From contig JACDHQ010000069.1 of assembly GCA_013820975.1 (NCBI GenBank), forward strand, positions 1 to 8,266: DNA of 8,266 bases, read 5' to 3'. Positions 1 to 6,250 of this stretch are shown piece by piece. This DNA comes from Gemmatimonadaceae bacterium (GTDB taxonomy: Bacteria > Gemmatimonadota > Gemmatimonadetes > Gemmatimonadales > Gemmatimonadaceae). Below the pieces are notes generated by a model. It saw only the letters and a program-made list of their open reading frames with translations. It did not search any database and had not been told where the DNA came from. The position numbers and the translations under genes were made by a program. How positions within the stretch are numbered: the stretch's first letter is position 1; the number at the start of each line of letters is the position of its first letter.

Positions 1-10
1 CACGGGCGCG

Positions 11-202
11 TCAACGGTACTTCAATGTCAGCGCGACCGACAGTTCCCCGGCGCCGGTGTTGTCGATGCGGGAGGGATGGTAAGGGTATCCCCCTCTCGA
101 GAAGTAGAGATCATCAGCCCCGATGCTCGCACCAAACGGGATGGTCCCACTGGTCGTCCTATATGAGAGATGTGGGCGGAACCCGACCCCCCGGCGACCC
201 AA
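11..202 (-). pseudogene. possible C-terminal remnant of an outer-membrane beta-barrel protein
   Basis: A minus-strand open frame of 63 residues ends at a TGA at 11-13. Its sequence alternates polar and hydrophobic or aromatic residues (GVGFRPHLSYR, DDLYFSRGGYPY) and ends in ELSVALTLKYR, which looks like the last strands of a beta-barrel outer-membrane protein. The final residue is Arg, not the usual aromatic residue. The only start is a weak TTG near 202. The same frame meets a stop at about 238, so no signal peptide or N-terminal barrel strands are present. Third-position GC is lower than in the neighbouring genes. It could be a truncated or frameshifted remnant, or chance. I give it low confidence because the call rests only on sequence texture. 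Confidence 0.3.
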
Positions 203-228
203 GGATGGGACTCGCCCTGAGGTGTCAT

Positions 229-246
229 TCGGCCATCATCGGCCGA
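229..246. terminator. small hairpin downstream of the acyltransferase gene
   Basis: A perfect 6-bp inverted repeat (TCGGCC/GGCCGA) encloses a 6-base loop. It lies about 33 bases beyond the minus-strand stop codon at 279-281, where the UMF1-acyltransferase operon would end. No T-tract follows on either strand, so it is at best a weak or factor-dependent terminator. Confidence 0.25.
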
Positions 247-278
247 GCCCACTCTCTCATCCCCCCGTCACCGCCCGG

Positions 279-320
279 TCAGCGCCAGCCAGCGCCAGTC
301 AGCGCCGCCGTCAGCGCCAC
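279..320 (-). repeat. imperfect 10-12 base tandem repeat at the 3' end of the acyltransferase gene
   Basis: Four imperfect units with core CAGCGCC begin at 279, 289, 299 and 311 on the plus strand. On the minus strand they encode the last dozen residues of the acyltransferase (ALTAALTGAGWR) and supply its TGA stop. Two unit steps are 10 bases and one is 12. Losing or gaining a 10-base unit would shift the frame and change the C-terminus. Confidence 0.6.
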
Positions 321-1697
321 ATCGAGCTCCGTGATCTCCGCCGCGAGCCCGGCCCTTTCCCTCGCGAGCGACTCCGCGAGCCCCGGATCGCGACGCAGCG
401 TCAGATAGGCACGCGTCCGCCGCACCGCAGCCGTGATGCGATCGGAGTAGCGCAGATCCACATCCGCCGCGATCGGCAGCAACGCCAGCCAGAGCGCCGC
501 CGCCAGCCCGCCGGCGAGCCACCACACCACCGCCCCCTGGAGCGCATAGCTCGCGAGCACCAGCCCCAGCCCGGCGACGATCGTCCGCATCGCCGGCTGG
601 TCGCGTGAGGTGACGTCGCGCATCGCGATCCGCCGCGCGAGACGGAACGGGATCCAGTGCGTCACCCGCCCCCACAGCGCGAGTGGTCCCAGCGCGAGCA
701 TCAGCAGGAGTTCGCGCACGACGAACCGCGCGCCATGACGCCGGCGCAACGAGATCGCACTGTCGGCGGGATCGATCCGCGCCGCGCCAAGCGCTGCGGT
801 GAACGCGGCGAGTCGTCGCTGCGCGGCGGCGGCGCGCTCCTGCAACGCCGGTGGCAACGATGCAAGCGACTCGAAGCCCCGCGCCAGCCTGGCTGCGATG
901 AGGTACTCCTCGTGCAGCGTCCGGCCGGCGCCGAGCGACGGCGCATCGGCGGCGAGCACCGCGACGACGCTGCCAGCAAGCGACTGGAGCCCGGTCAGCT
1001 CCTCGGCGGTCGGCGCCGATAGCATGACCGCACGCAGGCGTCGGTCGATCTCCGCGGTCAGTGCTTCTGCGCGCCCCCCATCGGCCGGCGCATTCCACCC
1101 ATGGACGTCGATTGGATCGCCGACGATGGCGACGACGCGCGAGCGCACCACCTCCTTCGATTCGAACACGAGCCCGATGGGGACGATCTGCAGCCCCGGC
1201 GCCTTCCCTGCATCGCGCGCGGCAAGCGCGATGCGCGCCGGTCCGGTCTTCAGCGGCTCGAGCCCCGGCGCGTCGTGGCTCTTCCCTTCGGGAAAGATGA
1301 GCACCGCGCTGCGGCGGTCGAGTGCGTCGAGGATCGCGGCGAACGATGTCGCGTTCCGCGAGGGGTCGGCGACGTGACCGCCGGCGCCGCCAGAATGCTC
1401 ACCGCTCCGCTCGAGCCGCGCCCGCTCGTCACTGGCCCGGCGCAGCGGCACGATGCCGAGCGTGCGCAGGAACATCCCCAGCGCGGGATTGTCGAACAGC
1501 ACCGCCTTGGCGGTGATGCGCACACGGCGCGGCACCACCCATCCCACCACGAGCGCATCGACGAGCGCGTTCGGGTGGTTCACCACGAACAACACCGGCG
1601 CCGATTGCGGAATCCGCTCGCCGCCCGCGATCGTCACCTCGCGGTAGTACCAGCGAAGCGCGACCCCGGTGATCGACCGCAGCGTGGGATACAGCAT
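279..1697 (-). CDS. PlsC-type glycerolipid acyltransferase with membrane-anchored C-terminal extension
   Basis: This 472-residue protein probably transfers an acyl chain to a glycerol-phosphate or lysophospholipid acceptor at the inner membrane. All four acyltransferase blocks are visible: NHPNALVD with His41 and Asp47; GIVPLRR at 81-87; FPEG at 135-138; and IVPIGL at 171-176. The His-Asp spacing is five residues instead of the common four. From memory, this spacing is seen in Gat1/Sct1-like and related bacterial acyltransferases. A Gly/His-rich hydrophilic insert fills about 88-115 between blocks II and III. Residues 230-472 lie outside the catalytic domain and contain hydrophobic segments at about 325-342 and 374-410, so the C-terminus is probably membrane-embedded. 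The ATG lies 3 bases after the stop of the UMF1 transporter gene, with no good ribosome site, so translation is probably coupled. The exact substrate cannot be told from sequence. Confidence 0.9.
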   Translation of the reverse strand: MLYPTLRSITGVALRWYYREVTIAGGERIPQSAPVLFVVNHPNALVDALVVGWVVPRRVRITAKAVLFDNPALGMFLRTLGIVPLRRASDERARLERSGEHSGGAGGHVADPSRNATSFAAILDALDRRSAVLIFPEGKSHDAPGLEPLKTGPARIALAARDAGKAPGLQIVPIGLVFESKEVVRSRVVAIVGDPIDVHGWNAPADGGRAEALTAEIDRRLRAVMLSAPTAEELTGLQSLAGSVVAVLAADAPSLGAGRTLHEEYLIAARLARGFESLASLPPALQERAAAAQRRLAAFTAALGAARIDPADSAISLRRRHGARFVVRELLLMLALGPLALWGRVTHWIPFRLARRIAMRDVTSRDQPAMRTIVAGLGLVLASYALQGAVVWWLAGGLAAALWLALLPIAADVDLRYSDRITAAVRRTRAYLTLRRDPGLAESLARERAGLAAEITELDVALTAALTGAGWR

Positions 1698-1700
1698 GCG

Positions 1701-3068
1701 CTACCGCAGCAGCGTCGCCTGGCGCCGCCCCTCGTCCACGTCGACGCGCCAGAGGAGGAGCGCACCCGCGGCGAAGAAGAAGATCACCGAGAGGATGGCA
1801 TTCCGGCTCGAGCCGGTGATCTCGATGGTGACATAGAAGAGCAGCGGGCCGAAGATCCCCGCGAACTTCTCGAAGATGCTGTAGAAGCCAAAGAATTCCC
1901 CAGACTTGTGCGGCGGGATCATCGACGCGAACAGCGAGCGGCTCAGCGCCTGCGTGCCTCCCTGCACCATCCCCACGAGCAGCGCCAGGATGTAGAAGTG
2001 CGTCGCCGTGGTCATGAAGTACCCCAGCACGCTGATGCCGGTGTATACCACCAGCCCGATGAAGATCGACGGCTTCGCGCCGATCCGCCCGGCGATCGCG
2101 CCGAAGAGGAAGGTGAACGGCACGCCGATGAACTGCACCAGCACCACGGCGGTGATCAGCGACCCGCGATCGAGGCCGATCTCGGTGCCGTACGCCGTCG
2201 CCATCTTGATGATCGTCTGGATGCCGTCGTTGTAGAGGAGGAACGCGATCAGCATCAGGAACGCCTGCTTGAAGCCCCGCAGCTCCCGGAGTGTTTCTCC
2301 GACCCGTTGGAAGGCCACCTTCACCGGGTTCTGGCGCGGACTTTCATCCGACTCCACGACGCGCGGCGGCTCCGACACGCGAAAGAAGATCGGCATCGCG
2401 AACAGCGCCCACCACACCGCCACCGAGACGAACGACAGGCGCGCCGGCAGCGTCGCCTCTGCCTCGGTCAGGTTCGGCCCGCTCGGCAACCCGAACCATC
2501 CCGGCTGCTGGATCCAGAGCAGGTTGAGCACGAGCAGGATCCCGCCACCGATGTACCCGGTCGCGTAGCCGGCCGTGCTCACCCGATCCATCTCGTCGGG
2601 CGACGCGATGTGCGGCAGCAACGACTCGTAGAAGACGAGGCACGCCGACCCGCCGATCAGTGCGAAGATGAACAGCGTCGAGGCGAGCGTCGCGTCGCCG
2701 GTATGGATGAACCACATCCCCGCCGTGGACAGCACACCGACGACGGTGAAGATCGCGAGAAAGCGCTTCTTGGTCGCACTGAAGTCGGCGAGCGCACCGA
2801 GCAGCGGCGAGAGAAAGGCCACCGCGACGAGCGCAATGGCATTCGCACGCGCGAGCTGCTGGGTCGCCTCGGCCCCAGGCAACCCTGCGCCCGCGACGCT
2901 CACGAAATAGATGGGGAAGACGGCGGTCATGATCACCGTCTGCATCGCGGAGAGCGCCCAATCGTACATCGCCCACGCGCGCAGCTCCGGCCGGTGCAGG
3001 CCAAGCCGTGCAAGCATGCCTGCAGGAGGGGAGGGGGCGTTCGCGGGGGCGGGGGGCACAGAATCCAT
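1701..3068 (-). CDS. UMF1/Atg22-like MFS transporter
   Basis: This 455-residue polytopic membrane protein belongs to the UMF1 branch of the major facilitator superfamily, related to yeast Atg22. Family signatures are clear: RPELRAWAMYDWALSAM at 27-42; the motif-A-like loop GALADFSATKKRFL at 91-104; YNDGIQTIIKMA at 279-290; and the hallmark block from QGGTQALSRS (369-378) through EFFGFYSIFEKFAGIFGPLLF (391-411). Bacterial UMF1 proteins have no firmly assigned substrate; Atg22 is an amino-acid exporter. I chose the ATG at 3068, but the ATG at 3017 (residue 18, MLARLGLHRPELRAW) is a strong alternative. The first 17 residues are a Pro/Ala-rich leader unlike the family, and neither start has a clear Shine-Dalgarno site. 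The open frame extends to 3491, but that part overlaps the divergent lipoprotein gene and is unlikely to be coding. The gene is followed after 3 bases by the acyltransferase gene. Confidence 0.92.
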   Translation of the reverse strand: MDSVPPAPANAPSPPAGMLARLGLHRPELRAWAMYDWALSAMQTVIMTAVFPIYFVSVAGAGLPGAEATQQLARANAIALVAVAFLSPLLGALADFSATKKRFLAIFTVVGVLSTAGMWFIHTGDATLASTLFIFALIGGSACLVFYESLLPHIASPDEMDRVSTAGYATGYIGGGILLVLNLLWIQQPGWFGLPSGPNLTEAEATLPARLSFVSVAVWWALFAMPIFFRVSEPPRVVESDESPRQNPVKVAFQRVGETLRELRGFKQAFLMLIAFLLYNDGIQTIIKMATAYGTEIGLDRGSLITAVVLVQFIGVPFTFLFGAIAGRIGAKPSIFIGLVVYTGISVLGYFMTTATHFYILALLVGMVQGGTQALSRSLFASMIPPHKSGEFFGFYSIFEKFAGIFGPLLFYVTIEITGSSRNAILSVIFFFAAGALLLWRVDVDEGRRQATLLR

Positions 3069-3095
3069 ATGGCGGTAGGGTCTGGTTGGCGTCAA
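3066..3095 (-). promoter_or_regulatory. candidate sigma70-type promoter for the UMF1-acyltransferase operon
   Basis: On the minus strand TTGACG (3090-3095) is followed after 18 bases by CATATG (3066-3071), resembling a -35/-10 pair. It sits in the 37-base gap between divergent genes. The -10 overlaps the ATG at 3066-3068, so transcription would begin near 3058, past that ATG. If this promoter is real, translation must start at the ATG at 3017. For the plus-strand gene the best -10-like match I see is TAGGGT at 3076-3081, with no convincing -35. Confidence 0.3.
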
Positions 3096-3105
3096 CTTAC
3101 CGCCC

Positions 3106-4011
3106 ATGCGCAACGTCTGCCTCATCCTCGTGCTGCCGGCGGTGCTTGCCTGCGGCTCCGACGCGCCCGGACCCCGGGATTCGGCGACGGGGACGCCGGC
3201 GACCGATTCCCCGGTGGCGGCCGATCCGATACCCGCCGCCTCCAATTGGGATCCGGCGGCGGGCCCCGTCCTCCTCATCGCGGGGGATCGTCCCGAGCAG
3301 GTGATCGTCGTGTCGGCCGAGATGGACGGCTTCATCGAGCCGGAGTCGCTCGACGTCTCGGACCTGGTTGGATCGACGGCAGTCCTGATGAGCCGCGCCG
3401 GCGCCACCAGCACGGTGACGCTCGGCCCCGAGACATCCACGGCTGTCGCGAGCTGCAACAGCTGGCCCGTGCTCACCGCCCCGGAAGGCACCGCACGCTG
3501 GCGGATAGGGTTCCTCGACGCGGCCGTACAGCCAATCGCGACCGACTCCGTCCAGGGACTCCCCAGCCGCGACTCGAGCGACCTCGTTTCACGGGTGGCG
3601 CGCCTCGCCTCGGGGCTCGACGCGCATCGAACGGGCGATCTCGCCGCGAGCTTTCAGGGGCTCCCCTTCGTCGTCACCGACGTCCGCCGCTTCACCCACG
3701 GCGACATCGGCGTGATGGTCGCCCATGTGATACGGCGGGTGAACCAGGAGGCCAACCCGCTCGAGGAGCACACCCTCCTCATCGCCGAACGCCGCGGTCC
3801 AGGCGCTGCGTGGGCGGTTGCCCGCGCCGAGCGCTGGGCGGGGCGCGAGGAGATGGTGACCCGGGTCGACCTGCTGGCAGTCGTCCGGCTCGGAGGCCAG
3901 CCGCTGATCGTCCTCACGCGGGACTCGAACGCGTCGCTGCGCTACGTGGTCCAGTGGCGCGGCGATGGCACCTGGGAGCGGCGCTGGGAGAGCGGCATCT
4001 CCCGCTGCTGA
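3106..4011 (+). CDS. putative secreted lipoprotein of unknown function
   Basis: This 301-residue protein begins with a short charged and hydrophobic leader and a lipobox-like VLAC with Cys16, so it is probably a lipoprotein exported by Sec and processed by signal peptidase II. A Pro/Ala/Asp-rich low-complexity linker (about 18-50) follows, then a soluble domain. I do not recognise a family. The C-terminal 50 residues (VDLLAVVRLGG, VLTRDS, YVVQWRGDGTW, ERRWESG) resemble a beta-hairpin end seen in some bacterial lipoproteins with FG-GAP-like repeats. The last residue is Cys301, which with Cys117 could form a disulphide. The ATG at 3106 sits just before the signal peptide and has no obvious Shine-Dalgarno site, so a leaderless or very short-leader mRNA is possible. 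It is transcribed alone, divergent from UMF1 and convergent with the ABC operon. Function is unknown. Confidence 0.8.
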   Translation: MRNVCLILVLPAVLACGSDAPGPRDSATGTPATDSPVAADPIPAASNWDPAAGPVLLIAGDRPEQVIVVSAEMDGFIEPESLDVSDLVGSTAVLMSRAGATSTVTLGPETSTAVASCNSWPVLTAPEGTARWRIGFLDAAVQPIATDSVQGLPSRDSSDLVSRVARLASGLDAHRTGDLAASFQGLPFVVTDVRRFTHGDIGVMVAHVIRRVNQEANPLEEHTLLIAERRGPGAAWAVARAERWAGREEMVTRVDLLAVVRLGGQPLIVLTRDSNASLRYVVQWRGDGTWERRWESGISRC

Positions 4012-4242
4012 GCCGTGGCTGAGCGCGGGGGGCCGGAAAAGCATTTCTTGAATTGCAGGGAATGAAAAGACGACTGCGTGAACGGCAGCGGAGCCGATCC
4101 GGTTGTCATCCGGGTGAATCCGGGCCGAGCTGTTCATGGCCAAGGTGCGCGCGTGCCGGAAGAGCATTGGCCCGGATCAACCCGGATTTTTCCGGATCGC
4201 ATCCCGAAAGGTCGAGCTACGCGTTCGCCAGGAATTCCGGTT
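4012..4242. other. convergent intergenic region without a gene
   Basis: These 231 bases separate the plus-strand lipoprotein gene from the minus-strand ABC permease gene. Short open frames cross the region but none has a recognisable product. It contains an A/T-richer patch (about 4036-4075) with a weak CATTTCT...AGGGAATG dyad, the large inverted repeat array listed separately, and a GGAATTCC palindrome at 4231-4238 just before the permease stop codon. Confidence 0.7.
4095..4199 (+). terminator. long inverted repeat array, probable terminator
   Basis: The left arm (4095-4126) holds ATCCGG units starting at 4097, 4108 and 4118. The right arm (4169-4199) holds CCGGAT units ending at 4177, 4187 and 4197. 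The arms are reverse complements except for two small internal loops. The inner part (4108-4126 with 4169-4187) matches at 17 of 19 positions around a loop of about 42 bases. Five T residues (4187-4191) end and follow the inner stem on the plus strand, fitting intrinsic termination of the lipoprotein mRNA. The minus strand has no matching T-run. The roughly 10-base periodicity could also mean protein binding or an extragenic palindromic repeat family. Confidence 0.6.
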
Positions 4243-5139
4243 TCAATCGCGCGCCAGCGCTGCCGGGGCGCGCACCCGCCCCGCGACTCCCGCCAGCGCG
4301 GCAAGGGTGAGCAGGTAGGGCAGCGCGAGGAAGATGTGGTATGGCACCGGCCACCCCATCGCCTGGAAGAGATACTGGAGCGCGCTCGCCGCACCGAATA
4401 GCAGGGCGCCGAGCGCAACTCCCCACGGGTGCCAGCGGCCGAGCACCACGATCGCGATCGCGATGAAGCCGCGCCCCGCCGAGAGGCCTTCGGCAAAGGT
4501 GCCCGCCTGCGCGAGCACGAGCGTCGCGCCGCCGAGACCGCCGAGCGCACCTCCAAAGACGAGCGCCAGCATCCGCACGCGGCCGACGTGGACACCCGCC
4601 GTCGCCGCCGCCGCCGGGGACTCGCCGATCGCCCGCAGCGACAGCCCGGCGTGCGTGCGATACAGCCACCACCAGAGGGCGGGCACGAGCAGGTAGAGCC
4701 CGTACGTGATGAAAGGCTGGTTGAAGAACGCCGGACCGACGAGGGGAATTGCCGAGAGGCCGGGAATGGCCACCGGCCCGGATGTGGGCACCGAGAGCGC
4801 GGCACCTTCGACGCCGTGCACCGCGCGGTAGAGCGTGCCGGTGATGCCGAGTGCAAGGAGCGTGAGCGCCGTCCCGGTGATGATCTGGTTGCCGCGCAGC
4901 GTGACGACGAAGACCGCCAGCAGCAGCGAGACCGCGGCGCCGCCCGCCGCGCCGGCGGCATAGCCCGAACCGACCGAGCCCGTCTCGATCGCGAGGAGCG
5001 ATGCAAACGCTCCCGCGGTGATCGCCCCCTCGAGCCCGAGGTTGATCACGCCGGCACGCTGCACCACGAGCTCACCGAGTGCCGCGAGGAGCAGCGGCGT
5101 GGCGACGCGGACGGCGGCTTCGAGGAATGCCTCGATCAT
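4243..5139 (-). CDS. BMP-family (nucleoside-type) ABC transporter permease, NupQ/YufQ-like
   Basis: This 298-residue inner-membrane protein is the second permease of a nucleoside-type ABC importer. It belongs to the BPD_transp_2 family. Motifs seen: GELVVQRAGVINLGLEGAI at 22-40; the cytoplasmic coupling segment LSLRAIGESPAAAATAGVHV at 166-185; and GRGFIAIAIVVLGRWHPWG at 222-240. Hydrophobic segments cover most of the rest, as expected for eight to ten helices. The start at 5139 is chosen because GGGAGG lies 5 bases upstream and the protein then begins at the usual family N-terminus; the frame's longer 27-residue extension to 5220 is Arg-rich and overlaps the upstream gene. It lies 40 bases after the first permease gene and is the last gene of the operon. 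Substrate (nucleoside, purine or related) is inferred from the family. Confidence 0.93.
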   Translation of the reverse strand: MIEAFLEAAVRVATPLLLAALGELVVQRAGVINLGLEGAITAGAFASLLAIETGSVGSGYAAGAAGGAAVSLLLAVFVVTLRGNQIITGTALTLLALGITGTLYRAVHGVEGAALSVPTSGPVAIPGLSAIPLVGPAFFNQPFITYGLYLLVPALWWWLYRTHAGLSLRAIGESPAAAATAGVHVGRVRMLALVFGGALGGLGGATLVLAQAGTFAEGLSAGRGFIAIAIVVLGRWHPWGVALGALLFGAASALQYLFQAMGWPVPYHIFLALPYLLTLAALAGVAGRVRAPAALARD

Positions 5140-5144
5140 CGAAG

Positions 5145-5150
5145 CCTCCC
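5145..5150 (-). promoter_or_regulatory. Shine-Dalgarno site of the second permease gene
   Basis: GGGAGG on the minus strand lies 5 bases before the ATG at 5137-5139. It is the clearest ribosome binding site in the window and settles the start of this gene against an in-frame ATG at 5220. Confidence 0.7.
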
Positions 5151-5179
5151 GTAGCGGCTTGCCGCGAACGCCGACGCGA

Positions 5180-6250
5180 TCATCGCCGCACCATCGGCCG
5201 CGATGCCGCGACGACGCCAAGGATGGCGATGGCGGTGATGGTGTACACGATCACCGACGGCACCCCGGCGTCGCGCTGCATCGCCGATGCGCCGACGTCG
5301 AGCGCGCCGAAGAGGACGCCCGCGGCGATGACGCCGAGCGGGTGCAGCCGCGCGAGCAGGGCGACGGCGATGGCGGTATATCCGTACCCGGGCGACAGGT
5401 TCTCGTAGAGCGCGTACGTCACCCCGGTCAGCTCGACGACGCCGGCCGTTCCCGCAAGCGCACCGCTCAGCAGGAAGGCGCGTGTGCTCACCGCGCTGAC
5501 GTCGATCCGCCCCGCGCTCGCGGCGGCGAATGGGTTGGCACCCGTCGCCTTCAGCCGAAAGCCGCCAGCGGTATCGCGGAGGTAGCGCCAGAGCAGCAGC
5601 GCACACCCCAGTGCGATCGCCGCACCCCAGTGCAGGCGCGTCCCCGGGATCATCATCGGCAGTCGCGCCGCGGCACCGAGTGCCTCGGTCTGCGGGTAGA
5701 TGCGCGTGGGTTCCTGCAGCGGCCCGCGGACGAGGAAGCCCACGAGGTTGAGCGCGACGAAGTTCAGCAGGATCGTGCTGATCACCTCGAGCACGCCGAA
5801 GCGTGCGCGGAGCCAGGCGGCGATGCCAGCCCAGCACCCGCCCGCCACCGCACCGGTGACGATCGTCAGCGGCAGCGTGATGAGCGCCGGCATCCCCGCC
5901 GCGGTGAGCGGGCCGGCCACCGCCGCACCAGCCGCAGCCCCGGCCAGCAATTGCCCCTCGGCGCCGATGTTGAAGACGCCGGCGCGGAACGCGATCGCGA
6001 CGGCGAGGCCCGCGAGGATGAGCGGCACTGCGCGCACGAGCGTGGCCGATGCGAGCGCGTACCGGGTGCCGAAGGAGCCGCGCCAGAAGGCAGCGAGCGC
6101 GCTTGCGGCATCGATCTCCATGAGGGCGAGTGTCGCGGCGATCATGACAACGGCTGCCGCAACCGCGATGGCGGCTGTCACTGCTCCGCGCGTCGAGCGC
6201 GTCGCGACGATCAGCGACCGGCTGCGCGACGTACCCTCGGCGAGCATCAT
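5180..6250 (-). CDS. BMP-family (nucleoside-type) ABC transporter permease, NupP/YufP-like
   Basis: This 356-residue inner-membrane protein is the first permease of the nucleoside-type ABC importer and should pair with the following permease to form the channel. Family motifs are visible: GLAVAIAFRAGVFNIGAEGQ at 81-100; LEVISTILLNFVAL at 154-167; the coupling region GGFRLKATGANPFAAASAG at 229-247; and PGYGYTAIAVALLARLHPLG at 287-306. A basic N-terminal stretch precedes the first helix (about 25-45). Two consecutive ATGs (6250 and 6247) can start it. The first overlaps the stop of the upstream MFS gene as ATGA. An AGGG lies 2 bases before the first ATG and 5 before the second, so the second may be preferred. 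An open frame extends upstream to 6535, but it lies inside the MFS gene and lacks homologous character. Confidence 0.93.
   Translation of the reverse strand: MMLAEGTSRSRSLIVATRSTRGAVTAAIAVAAAVVMIAATLALMEIDAASALAAFWRGSFGTRYALASATLVRAVPLILAGLAVAIAFRAGVFNIGAEGQLLAGAAAGAAVAGPLTAAGMPALITLPLTIVTGAVAGGCWAGIAAWLRARFGVLEVISTILLNFVALNLVGFLVRGPLQEPTRIYPQTEALGAAARLPMMIPGTRLHWGAAIALGCALLLWRYLRDTAGGFRLKATGANPFAAASAGRIDVSAVSTRAFLLSGALAGTAGVVELTGVTYALYENLSPGYGYTAIAVALLARLHPLGVIAAGVLFGALDVGASAMQRDAGVPSVIVYTITAIAILGVVAASRPMVRR

Noticed and set aside
1101..4022. 973-codon plus-strand open frame
   Set aside because: It runs antisense to the acyltransferase and UMF1 genes and out of frame across the lipoprotein gene. 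Its product is rich in Arg, His, Asp and Glu with no family motifs, typical of the antisense frame of GC-rich coding DNA.
3589..4167. 192-codon minus-strand open frame antisense to the lipoprotein 3' end
   Set aside because: No known motif. The plus frame has a signal peptide and lipobox and ends cleanly before the intergenic region, so the plus gene is preferred.
4095..4199. CRISPR-like array
   Set aside because: The repeat units are only 6-7 bases with spacers of 3-5 bases, and the two groups are in inverted orientation, so it is not a CRISPR array.
4231..4238. GGAATTCC palindrome near the permease stop as an operator
   Set aside because: An 8-base palindrome at the end of an operon has no promoter next to it and is likely chance.
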